DNA of 64,000 bases from Balanoglossus misakiensis. Its lineage: Eukaryota; Hemichordata. Location: positions 9,362,001-9,426,000 of the forward strand of contig CM082596.2 in NCBI GenBank assembly GCA_040954595.2, in the 5' to 3' direction. Each line of letters starts with the position of its first letter. The stretch's first letter is position 1. Below the pieces are notes generated by a model, which worked only from the letters and a program-made list of their open reading frames with translations, ran no database searches and was not told where the DNA came from. The translations under genes and the position numbers were made by a program. Positions 1 to 12,600 of this stretch are shown one piece after another.

Positions 1-1074
1 AAACTGAACCGCCCGGGCGTACAGCGGAAACACATTTAGCCATACTAGTACATAGGTATGTGTGTTTCCGGCTATACATGGCCGTGAAACACCGGAACAC
101 ACAGATGTCGATGCTCATGTCACAAATACGCGAATACGATCGTAACTACACAACCCCAACGCCATATTACAAACTAACAACATTTCTGAGTAAATCCAGA
201 TTCAAAACGAATTACTAGTCATAGAAAAAATATGCGAAACCACCTCGTATTCCACACGAACCACGATGGGACCGAGAGTAGCGTAAGCCATAAACGCGTA
301 TGTATGGCGACGAGCATAACAAGCTCTGGTTCCTTGCCATTTGATCGATCAAGCCTAAAACTGTAGTAATATCATCTTTGTTCAAGTGAAACATCGAACT
401 GAAGAACATTTAGCAATAAAAAACGAGGTTTGAGGAGGCAGAAAACACGTGAGTTTGTTTACAAAATGGACATACGTTACCTCATATGTAGACTCTAAGC
501 AGTCGCTGTGCCTATGGAACTTTCGGAACTGTGTGATTAGCGTCGCGTCCTGTTCTATACGCAACGCGGACGCGCATTTCTTTTTCAGTATCACACAGTC
601 TTGGAGCAAGACTACCTCATATGGTGCGTCCATTGTTGTTGAGTTGCGAATAAAGGTCACGCTCACATCACGCCGTATCACGCAGTAAGATCGGGATCTC
701 GTTCTCCGTGTGACGCGGCATTTCTTGGGTTCCTGGTCATGTGGCTGCGTTTTCGAAAATCGTGAATTTCTTTCGCACTGGATGTCCCAGTGTGGTAGTT
801 GAAGGGTATACCGCTTAATTGTATGGATTCAAACAATGTAAGCGACATTTGGGGGTTATTTTTGGCAAAATTAAGTGTACACCGTTGCAGCTTAGGCGCC
901 TTTAACGGCACCTATCTCCTAGGGTATTAGTTTTATTGCATTTCCCAGTTCATTTTCACTATCATATTTCATAGTTTAGATCAGTATTAGTTAGATATAG
1001 AATTTTTTTTTCATTTAGATATAGAATTTTTTTTTCATTCAGTAATCGTTTACAGTCGCATTTCCTTCAGATTT
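1..1074. other. Intergenic, no gene recognised
   Basis: I see no exon with credible splice sites or a recognisable protein. A short imperfect hairpin lies at 59-103, with arms that start TGTGTGTTTCCGG and end CCGGAACACACA. A 24-bp A/T-rich unit is present twice head to tail at about 991-1039. Confidence 0.5.
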
Positions 1075-1315
1075 CTTAGTCAGTTAGTTAGATAGATTAG
1101 TTTATTATATTAGTTCCGTTTATTATTAGATTTTTAGTTAGTATATTTTCTTATTTCAGATTAGTTATAGTATTAGTATTTTTAGTTGGTTGATAAGTTA
1201 GTTAGATAGTTAGTTACTTAGTAGTTAGTAAGTTAGTTTGATAGTTAGTTGCTTAGTAGTAAGTTAGTTAGTAAGTTAGTTAGTTAGTTAGTTTCTTAGT
1301 TATAGTTTCAATATT
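1075..1315. repeat. TTAG/TTAGT-rich degenerate simple repeat
   Basis: The stretch is dominated by irregular runs of TTAG and TAGT, such as gttagttagttag near 1270-1290. Similar blocks occur at about 1610-1680 bp past 30 kb (31610-31690) and around 18950. It is not the canonical telomeric TTAGGG repeat. Confidence 0.75.
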
Positions 1316-3092
1316 AGTTTTTCTTCGGTAGTATTGCTCGGCCAAAGGATTGAAGTAAGTATAATATATATTGTTAATGATTTTTCCTTGTGTTTGCGCG
1401 CAACTTCCCTTATGTAGCTGCCAGGGCCCTGTATTATATGTTCTGGTTCGCGTTGTGCATGACATATCCGTCTTGTACCAAGAGAATCCATAAGCAAGTA
1501 GGTTGTATAGAAAGAACGGCAGGGTTTTTCATTGCGACAATTTGCTATGTTTTCTGCTTGAGTTAGGCCTACGTGTTGGAATAATGGCAGCCGGGCGTAT
1601 TCGACATTGAGTGCAGCAATGCCAAAACAATACATGGTTCAAAGCAGAAAATCGGACCAATTGATATCATAAGAATGTCAAGATTTACATGAACCCTAAA
1701 GGCAGACCAGGGCCTCTATAATTGACTATCTCCATACAGTAGAACTAATTACATGGTCTAAACATTAGCGTCGAATGGAAAAGAAAGTATTGAGGCACAC
1801 CGTACACCATGAATAGAACCACGTGGAAGACAGCAGCCAACCGAGTATAAATTACAATCTGTACAAGCGCTTTCAATTTGTCTTTTCCCATAGGATTGCT
1901 GGAAAACCCGCGTCTCGTCTGCTATTGTCATTTTCATGAACGTTTGGGTCTACCCATAGCTCAGTCAAATGAATTCAAATTGAATGGTAGAAAACAATTG
2001 AATAGCCAACGCGGTCAATTTCGAGATATGTTCACCCATGGGGAAAACGGAAAATTGTTGCCTCGGTAGTTTTTATTTTTATTATGATCGACTAATCTCA
2101 CGGCCTTGAATTTCAAAACCAAGCACGTTTTAACCCCTGCAATTTATTAGCGATCGAAAAAATGCTTACAAAGGAGAATAAACAACCAGCAACTTGTAAA
2201 GAGAAGTGACAAGACTTTCAATTTTACGAATATTCACGCATTAGTATTCTCGCGTACTTGCTCCGTGTCTACAGCATTTGCCACAATTGACAAAATGAGC
2301 GAAATTCACTTTTCTGCTAACCACCTTTGGAAATATTTATTATTGGCTTTCGCTGTCCAGCCGCCATTATTTTTATAGTGTCACTGTCTACACTTTAGGG
2401 CTATTTTTCACATACACTGAATGATGACGAGCTCAGCTAGTGCCCTCGAGCGATATGTTTTCCAGTCTTAGAATATCCAAACGAAAACACACCAAGTTTT
2501 CTGCCAGTTGTTTGTATTTTAATTTTCTGTCGTTGAACAAGCCGCAATGACTGTGTCTCGGACTATTTTGCAGACACACATGTTAAACTAGGTTGTCGGC
2601 ATTGACAGTCCCATAAATAATATGGTATCGACCAGTGCAGGCCCACGTTCCCGTCCGCAGTTCATTTTCAACTTGAAAATTATTTTCATAGTAATTATAA
2701 GGTTATAACCGGAGCACGCCCTCAACAGGGTTGACCTTTGACCTGTCACAAAAGCACTCGATCGCCATGACTCATGAGACTCGAGTGTCGGTGCGTCGAC
2801 CAGAAGTAATGTTTATATTGATTTATTGTGTCTTCAACTTGAGTCATGTCGAGCTGAATCAAAGAGTCATGGTCCAAGCAATGATGAGACAGGTAGAATA
2901 CCGTTTTCAGCCACGATATGATGTGATACACGACTAAACCAAAACGCAGCTGCAGAATCGTAGCTCGAGGTTTTACCTTGTGAGTATAATGCAGAATGTG
3001 TGTATTGACGGAAACATTAGACGCCGACCACACACAATTCCAGGTAAAAATCCGCATGCATGTGAGTAAAACTCTGTAGTATAGGCAGTTAG
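1316..3092. other. Intergenic, possible upstream region of the 195-aa gene
   Basis: There is no convincing coding sequence. The long minus-strand open frame at 2746-3330 has no recognisable family, no splice context and a composition typical of chance frames. No TATA box can be placed with confidence. Confidence 0.4.
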
Positions 3093-3142
3093 AGCCCTGC
3101 GTACAGGTCTGTGTGTTCCAGGCGTTACACGGGGCAAAGACA
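3093..3142 (+). promoter_or_regulatory. Candidate 5' noncoding exon end with shared 40-bp block
   Basis: A 40-bp block at 3093-3132, containing CAGGTCTGTGTGTTCC, recurs at 45393-45432 with four differences. Ten bases after it lies a good splice donor, GTGAGT at 3143, about 420 bp before the acceptor of the first coding exon at 3561. This fits a 5' untranslated exon of the downstream gene. The block could instead be a fragment of a dispersed repeat. Confidence 0.3.
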
Positions 3143-3562
3143 GTGAGTAATATGGCGAAGTATGCCCCTGATATTGGCCCTCCAATAAACATCTCATCTT
3201 TTTCTATGTTTCTCAGTGTGTTGACCAATAAGGCGGGTACGTTTACACCTTTGGTTATAATCCAGCAACAGGCCTGGTTTGGCATGCATATATGCCTGGT
3301 GAAATTCCTCCAACACCTCTTCAGGCCCAAAATAAATAATGATAGCTCCCTTAGACAGATTCAAGTTGTAATTATATATAACTGTTGGCCTGTAATTCCT
3401 CGACCAGTAAACTAGTACAATTTACTGTCTCAGACTTTGACAGTTTACATCGATAACAATATTCAACTTGCAAGTAAGCTTATGTGAACACGAGGAAGCA
3501 CACCTGGTATGATACCAGTTTATTTGAAATAATGACAGTTGTTATTTGTCATCCTTTTAGAT

Positions 3563-3634
3563 ATGTGGGATCAGGAATACTACTCTCCCAAATATGGTTC
3601 AATCAGGCCACAGATATTGGAGGAAAACTATAAG
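3563..3634 (+). CDS. Coding exon 1 (residues 1-24)
   Basis: The acceptor ATCCTTTTAG ends at 3560 and the donor GTATGT starts at 3635. The frame opens with ATG two bases into the exon and ends in phase 0. It encodes a polar, tyrosine-containing N-terminus without a signal peptide. Confidence 0.7.
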
Positions 3635-6600
3635 GTATGTTAATTTTGAAATGCAATTACAACAAATATATTTAGTTTTGGGTTTAATAATACTGATAAG
3701 TTGGTATTTACTATGCATGAAATTCATATATTTGTGAACACAATACTGAAGGCCAAAATAAAAACGTGCTGTTACGATTACCCCACCTACCCTTATTTTA
3801 ACCCCCCGACCCTAAACTTTTTAGAGCTTCGTAAATCTAGAAGTAAAAATAACAATGTCAAATATACAAAATTTATGAAAAATGAGAAATAAAAAAATAG
3901 CAAAATAAAAAAATATCCCTACCTACCTACCCTATTTTTGAAAACCAAGTAATTGGAACAGCACATTTTTTTTTGGGGGGGGGGCCTAATTCTGATCATT
4001 TGGCTTTTTGGTGAGAACTCTTCTTCTGGTAGTAATTCTGTAACAGATTTGACATTTAAGAGGTAGCTTGTTTGAATTTCGCTGTCTGTATTATGAGCAT
4101 GCTGTCTTCAAAATTCCATTAGTTTGTCGGGTAAATATATCAATGTGTATACTGGGAGCTGTGATCAGATACCAAATAAGTCAATTATCTTCGAATATGT
4201 TGGTGATAGTGACAATCGTCATCTATCATGGAAACATGATGCCAATGAATGGTATGGGTGACATGTTGCTAAACTGATGGCTGACCAAATCCCATGAGTG
4301 GAGGTGACTATAGCTCTTCCAGTTGTAAATGGACAAAATCTCTCTTTTTTGAGCTTTTTTCATGAACTTTGTGAAAAGCTGTTTCGGAAATACATGTACT
4401 GGTTAACTGTAAGACTGAACATTCATGGTGTCTTCCAACATATATTTACCGTTGAGTCAACTTTTGTCCATGGAAACTTGACTGCACAGCCAATGTCTGT
4501 CAAAGCCGTGTGGCATATTTCTTCATGTGCCTCTGTTTTTGTTCTGCACTGTGAAGGCCAGGGCAACTTTGGGGAAGGGAATTTGTTGCATCATTAGAGT
4601 TGATCAAAATGTTTTAGGGGGAAGGGAACTGCCAATACACACTCTTGAACATTGCTGCAAAGACTTCTCAATCGAAACACACACATAGCAACCAGCAATC
4701 AGCCAGCATTTTTCTAAAATGGGCTAAAAACTCATTGCTCCAATGGCCGTCATGCCATGTGATGTGACTTACATGTAGCATGCATAAATGGTTTTGTACC
4801 ATGCACCGCCCTGTTCCCCCCTATCATTGCTTCAAAATAGCAAGTTTGAGCATTTAATTAGGACTTTGATAATTGACACTGTGCTGCAATTCCTGAAAGC
4901 GTCTTTTATAATCCTAAATGATTATTCTTCCTATTTCATTTACAGAGAATTAGGCACAGGCAAAGTGTCCGCAGACATAGAGCAGAAGCACGAGACGAAA
5001 AAGTGAGCGTGTTGCGTTGCATGGTAAGTGATTCACAACAATGGTAGATAACCTGAAACTGAATTCTCTTTTAATATCTGTAACCCAGAAATAGCCAAAC
5101 ACATTTTATTCACACATGGCACAAGTGACTATGTGCTTTTAAAGCTTCTTTTAAAGCTTCTATATGAATATCCGCTTTTCATCTCTACTTGGAGCTTGTC
5201 AGATACCAGTAGGCTGATTGTCCTGAAATGTCTGTCATCTTGTATGTTCATACAAGTTCAATCTCATGATACAGAAGTTCCATTTGATTATTTTCCTTTG
5301 CGGACTTCAATATGCATTTAGAATTTACTATGCATAAATTTAACAAAATTGCGTCCAGGCAATTGAAAAACTGTAATAGAACACCACCGTACCGGTATAT
5401 TATTACAAAGTTTGATCTATGAATGTCATGTTGCCTGAGTGAAAATTGTAACATTTCTGTGCATTTCTGCATTATTTGTATCTTGTAAGCCTCGCTGAAT
5501 ACAATTTGCAAATTTGCACTTGTGGTGTATGCATCCTTCATTATCTTTGTGTAATTATGGTCAGATGTTGTGAAATATGCAGGATTTTGCATTAACTGAA
5601 CCACTGATGATAATCGTTATGGCAATGTACCTTTTATTGTACAGACTTTATGAAACAAAATAATATGTGCTACATTCTGGCAAATGGGGATATAGCTAAT
5701 ACTAGTATGAATTTTTGAGTGCCTGAGATGGCTATCTGTGACATGAGTGTACTACACGCAATTGAGTCACACATAAGGTGGGTCATGGACTTTCAAATAC
5801 ATGACAGCGCCCTCTATTGGTTGGATATGTACATGTAGATGTCAAATTCGAACTACAGAGGCTCACGAGAGTGAACAGTTAAAGCAATATAAAGGAAATA
5901 TTGGGGTTTTTAAAAAACAAACTTTTGGCATTGCAAAAAGACTCAGTATACAAAATCATGTAGTAACGACATGTTCTGCCAGATTTAGCCTGTCATCTGG
6001 ACCAGATCTTGAATGAGAATTAACCTGGAGGTCAGTGAGAGATGGCTTCCATAATGAGCATTCAGGAACAGATTTTCATTTTTAGCTCACGTGAAAATCA
6101 CGTGAGCTTATGGTTTAGCGATGTCTGTGTGTGTGTGTGTGTGTCTGTCTGTATACCTGATATCTCAAGAACCGCTGAACTGATTTCAACCAAATTTAGT
6201 ACACAGGTTCAGATATCATATGGCAAGAACTGAAAAGGTTTTGGTGGGTGTGGCTTTGATATTAATGAAGTTATTAAAGTTTTAATTTTTCTATTACATG
6301 GTTGTCTATGAGAGCTTTCGTTAATGCTGCATATATAACCAGTGGAAACGATAGTTTGAGGAGATCGACTGTTTGAGAGCGCTGTGAAATGAGACATTCC
6401 TGGCGATATTGCCATGGTTCTGTCCATTCTCAGACGCTGTACCCGTCGTTACGAATAACTTCCCTACGTGAATCCACAAGGAAGCTAACGTTGTTTAGTT
6501 GCTTCATAGAGCGTAAATTGTTAATCTACAGGACCGTCAGACGAATACTCTTTTCAAATGAAGTTTGAAACTACTTACGAGTAAGTTAGTGGAGACAAAA

Positions 6601-9600
6601 TGGCGGATAGTTGGCGTGCAGCCGAATCCGCGTTATGACTATGACGTGACCCATTCATCAAGACAAACCGTAAATGATTCACGCATATTGTGGTCCTCAC
6701 GCAGTCAATCTCAAAATGTCACCAGGCTTTCTATTTGTCTATTGTTCAGAGTAAAATAACATGGCGGTTGATCACACTCAACAGTAAAATCCATTTTGTG
6801 TGTTTATAGACAGTCTGTTATCGCCAATACTATATAGCGATTGCTAGATGGCCTACCCAATATTAACCCAATATGTGATCGAGCGAGAATGATAACATTG
6901 AATGTCTGTTCAGATCTCATTCCGTACGTCATACGTCAACATTTCAATTTTCGATTTAATCCATTCATAAAGAATTTAGAGAAAGTCGTCTTGAATTGTG
7001 ACCCCGACTATCAATTTTACGATGATTTTTTGGCGACGGAATACACGAGACGCCATTGCATAACTACGTCAGCTGGACTTCCAAGGTTACCATTTTGTGT
7101 GTATGGAATCTTATCACAGAAACTACGTACTTTGACAATATGCCATGCTATATCAATGACGCCCCAGAAAATATGTCGAAAAATGAATTTGTCTTCTCAT
7201 GGTGGTGCAATATATTTTAATATCTATTTTGAGGTTGATTTTGGTTTTTGGCTAACATGTATATCAATGTCAGCTTATAGCATAAGTTGGAGTCCGTCGT
7301 CTATGTATGTCTGTATGTGTGCCTCATACAGAATTATGTATTTTGTGAATGGATCAGTTTCGTCTAAATGTATTGATGTATGTATGTGTATGTCCATCAA
7401 CATCAAAAACTTGAAACTACTGATATTTAGTGTGTACATAGAAATTGTTATTGCAAAAAAATGCATACTGGCATTAACTGGAAAAATTTTCAAATAGTCA
7501 AAATTGAAAAACTTAATAACAGCGGATCAGATTCAGTTAAAAATTGGCGTGCATTGGTGTGCAAGTACTTTGGGAAGACCTCGTATGATTTTGTTCAGGT
7601 GGAGTCAGTATCTGGCGTTTGCTATTTTTTATGAATTTTTTGGGGAATTTTCTGCAGTTTTGTTAAAAAAATGTCTTCTCTGAAAATACATGTCCAATTG
7701 ATTGGAAACTTGGTATGGAGGTTCATAGGGCTTACCTGAATCACATTTGTGCAAACGGTGGTGAAATTTGCAAAAATGCATTTTTGGGCAATATTTCCTG
7801 TTTTTGTCAAAAAATCAAATCCTGTGAAACTGTAAGTGCAATTGTTTTGATACTTTGTATTTGGGTTTCTAGGGGTGATCTCAGTCAGATATGATCAAAT
7901 TGTAATGAAATTTGCATAATTGTATTTTTTGGGAATTTCTGCAGGGTTTGGCCAAATAGTCTTCAGTAAAACCACAAGTCCAATTGATTGGAAACTTTGA
8001 ATGGGAATTCATATATGTGATATCAGTCAGATTTGTCTGAATTTCCTGTTGTTTGCCAAAATGTCTTCCTTATTGAAACTTGTTAAAGAGGTTCTTAGGC
8101 ATGAACAGAAATCAGATTTGTTGAAATCTGGTGAAATATTCATACTTTTTGGTATATTTCTTGCCATTTTTGATCAAAGAGTTTTAGAATTCCATAGACT
8201 TATCTTTTTATGCAGTTCAGGATGGGGTACATGACTCATAACCCCTTACAAAAATTGACAAGGCAACAATTCCACAAACATGTTTACATTTCACAATGGT
8301 GCAACACACAACCCTTACACCATATACACTATAAACCAAAATGGTTTAACACTGGTTTTTCTAATCTTGTTATTCTGTCAACCAATCACAGTACTGCACG
8401 TGAGCATATTCAGTTAATATCTGGTATTTGATTGAAACTTCTGCAACCACACATGAAAACAGTATCAATTTTAATGGTATAAGAACATATTTTCATCAAG
8501 TTGACCATGAAGTTGGACAAATCAGTAGTTTGATTTTAGAAGAAAACACCCATACACCGATACGAACTCACAACTAGAGCTATATCACTGAAAAACTGAT
8601 CAAACATAACAAATGTTGCGTAATTTTGTCCAATGAACTGCCGTCTCTGGGATGCATCGTCTCTGACTTATCACAGTATTGAATATCGAAACGCCACAAT
8701 TGAAACTTGGGTTTTCTTAAAACCTAAAGAAACATACGCAATTATAACGGAACTCTGTGACCTCTGCAGGCGATCTGTGCCATACAGAAGGTATTTGAAC
8801 TGGTGATTCGCTGGATCTGCTGTACTTTTGTCTACATTTGTAAAAATCGCTTCTGATAAGCATTGTAACCATGTCAAACTGGGCCAATTTCAATGATATC
8901 TCACTCCACATTGGTGGTGTATGGTCATGTGTTTGCATGGCAAGCCGTGAATTGAACATCTTACTCAACTCATATTTTGGGTTAAATGAATGTGTCCCAA
9001 GTCAAATGCCTGTGATTTATTCATTAATACGACCACTGTGTATAATGTATGTACATGTATGTGTGTGTATGTGCATTTGTATATGTACCGTGAGGGACCG
9101 TTCAGCTTTTTCGGCGGGGGGGGGGGGGGGGGGGGGGGTGGTGGGTGGCAAAATCCAGGGGGAATAACTTAAATTTTGAAGTCCAAAAGTCCATCTTTTT
9201 TTAAACGTTTAGAGGGGGTGAGGGTCACATGCCACCGAACACGGCGAACTTTTGGTTTTGAGTCCACAAAATTGCAGTTTCGCGCCCTTGAATTTACAAA
9301 ATTTTCTAATGTGGGAGGGGGATACCCCCTCCATTCTTTGCCACTTTTCATTTATTGGCTGCTTTGTCTAATATACGTGGGCAGAGTACTTGCCAACCCT
9401 ATCCCACTGATGCTTACTTTGAGTGGAATGGCAAAAGTAAAATTGGTCCTCCCCCAACATTGAGTTAATTTGCGTTTGAGTTCATTAAAATGCAACTTTG
9501 AGCACTGTATTTTACAACATTTTCTTATGTGGGAGGGGGTGTCCCCCTCCCACGCCCAACCCCGAAACTTTTCTTGTTTTACCAATCCTACCAACTATTG

Positions 9601-12600
9601 TATTGAATTTACAAAATGTTCTAATGTGGGAGGGGGATACCCCCTCCATTCTTTGCCACATTTCATTTATTGGCTGCTTTGTCTAATGTACGTGGGCAGA
9701 GTACTTGCCAACCCTATCCCACCGATGCCCAACCCCGAAACTTTTCTTGTTTTACCAATCCTACCAACTATTGTATTGACTTGTCATTTAATTTGTTCAT
9801 AGATTTCTTTATAGCAACGATATACTATTATATGCTTCAATTACTTTAAGAAATTTATAATTGAGGTGTGAGGAGCCTCATTCCCTTTATTGCATACAGT
9901 GTACATGTACATAGGATCGGGACGGCGAATGTTTTCGGCGTGGGGGGGGGGGAGGTCATCATATATTTGGGCCTGTCAAAGGGGGGAGGGGTCATCATTT
10001 TTTGGTCCTGGGTGAAGGGGGAGGGGGTCAGCCTGATTTTAAAAACCCATGACACAAACTTGCCGCCCCCCCCCCCCCCCCAGCCGTAAAAACTGAACAG
10101 TCCCTTATGTATGTATGTATCTTTGTTCTCTACAAAAACTTTAAATATGTGTAAGATCTTTATTTGGTATAGAGGTGCATTATCACTTATCAGTTATATT
10201 TTACTTTCCAGTTCCAGGCTTTTTGGTGGTGGGTGCTGGTCACTGTTGTGGCACTTGCAGTGATGTGTTGTGTTTTTGTAAGTATGCACATTAAATTTAT
10301 GTATATATGTACACGTATGTATGTATGTATGTATGTATGTATGGATGGATGGATGGATGGATGGATGGATGGATGGATCTTGTGTGGTGCACCTGACTTT
10401 GACAGTACCTGTGTGCGAACATTAGAAGCAGCCATCCTGGGCATGGAAATGTGTGCAAGATGGCGGCCAGTACCTGACCCTTGCCTTTTAGCTGGCACAG
10501 CCAGCAGTGGGAATGGGTCAGGGGGAGCAGGCCAGGAAGTAGACACAGGAAACATTTCTTCTACAGGCAATGTTTTAAGCTTGTTTTGTTTTTTCCTCAG
10601 GTTCAGCACAAGCACATTAAAGAGAAAAAGTCATCGTTGGAAGAACTTACAAAGACCTTTCACAGGCAGAAAATGAGGCTTCTGAGGAAACAGGAACAGC
10701 TACAAATCCAATTAGAATGGATTTCCCAAAATGAGGCAATGATAGATGATTTTACGAAACTGGCCGATACTTTCAAGACATTGGAGCAGGAGACAAGGTA
10801 GGTGTGGTGTACACTTGTATATATGTGTAAAGTTGAATATACCGCAGTACATGATACTTTAGTGGCACCTTTGTGAAAGCAAAAATTAAGCGGTCTAATT
10901 ATGTGGTCAGAAGTATTATATTCACATTCTATATTTTGCAGGACACAATTTTCATTTCAATCAGAGCGCACTCATAAGATTTGCACATTGTACATGTGGT
11001 ATCTCATGACAGTACTGTAGTCATCATGTACTGCATGACTGGTCGGCCCAGCCTCAAGCAGTTCAAAAATAATGTACACTCAAATGCCAACCAAAATGAA
11101 ACGGTCTAATCATGTGGAAGTCATTTTGTCAACTGTCACTCATTGTAAAAAAGGGAATTAAAGCAGTGAAAATGCTCTGAGTGCGTCGACAGAGTTGCAT
11201 CACCCAGGAAAATACGGATGAAGTCGTCAAAATGCACCCAAATGACAAAAAAGTGGTCTGGCTGCAAATCGCCTCAGCCAAATTGTGTATAAATTGGGTC
11301 CATATAAATGAAAATTGGGTCCACCAAAATTGAAAAGGTGTCTGCAAATATTATAATAGTTCTGACCTAGAATTTGAATTGTTGTTGGCGTGTAGGGGCC
11401 AATATGGTCCATTGCATTTTCTCATCAGGGGCCACCCCTGTTTGTATGTATATTGGCCAGACTTTCCCATTGAAAACAACATTTGGATCAAACCACCAAT
11501 GTGGTGAAAGAGGTAGATTAATTCAAATACTGAATGAACAGCATTGAAGAATTATGTGTCTTTTAAATTGCGTCTTTTTCAATAATGTCTTAGCTTTCAT
11601 TTTTGTGTGTATTTACTACGAATGTGGCAGTTTCTTGAAGAGGGTGCATAATTTTGGAAATCACTGAAAATAACCTGTAAATTGCTGAAATATGAGTCAG
11701 TTTGAGCCCACGAGTCTTGTGCATACTATCAACTACTGTGGAACAGGTTATTTTTGCGAGCAATAAATTTAAGCGAAATACGGGAGAGCAAAAAATACGC
11801 AAAATATAGTTGTGAAAGAACAATGTGCATGAGAACGCGAAAATTAATTCGCGCGTAACAGTGGCCTCTCGATATCGCGAAAAATTTCAACTCGCGAAAA
11901 TAATTAGGGGTTATTACACGAATTGTGGTCGATAACGCATCGTATTCGAGTGATTTCGTATTTTGACGTGTTGCGCTTCGCAACGAGTCAAAATACGGAC
12001 ATCACGAGAATGCGTCGCGTTATTGACCACAATTCGTGTAGTAACCCCTTTATCATACATGCCTACCTATAGAACAGTACGATTTGCGAAAATGCGCCGA
12101 GAAAAACGATTTCAAATTTGAACCGTGTGCCCTGGGATCACGGCAGTAGCCATGTTGTGACGTATGACGTGTGGGCCGTAGTATCATTTTAAAGGGGTTG
12201 GCAGCTTTCATTACGATGGGCTCATCCGCATTCTAAATAAAATTGTCTACGTTCTCTTTCAAAATATCATGTTAACAATTATTTTGCATTGAGAATTTCG
12301 AAGAAGTAAAAATGATACATTCAACATGGCAAAACCGCCTGCTTTGAAGACGTTATTTCAGCTTCTAATAACTGAATTTTACAACACCCCTCTCCACTAG
12401 CGTCATATGCCCTGTACGTCGCTCGCACGCGCATCGCACTGTCGTGCCGCGCGTTCTCAAAAATAGTTCGAGACGCGGAGTTAAGATATATTGCACTCAG
12501 TGTAATACTGTAAAATATCTTTGGGGCGAGAACAATAGAAAGTGCCAAATACAGGCGTTGCATGTATGATAACATGTTTTACAGTATCTCTAATGTTGTA

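Noticed and set aside
1075-1315. Interstitial telomeric repeat
   Set aside because: The units are TTAG/TTAGT and irregular, not TTAGGG, and similar low-complexity stretches occur elsewhere in the window.
2746-3330. 194-codon minus-strand open frame
   Set aside because: The composition looks random, there is no recognisable domain, and it overlaps the likely upstream region of the plus-strand gene.
6841-7497. 218-codon plus-strand open frame
   Set aside because: Its second half is dispersed repeat sequence (TATG-rich header and GTCCATCAACATC), and no protein family or splice context supports it.
9094-9460. G-rich 9.1-9.2 kb stretch as a regulatory CpG island
   Set aside because: The G-runs are part of a transposon end found at three places, so they are element structure rather than a local promoter.
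10233-10676. 147-codon plus-strand frame
   Set aside because: It reads through a microsatellite and the exon 3-exon 4 intron in the wrong frame for both exons.
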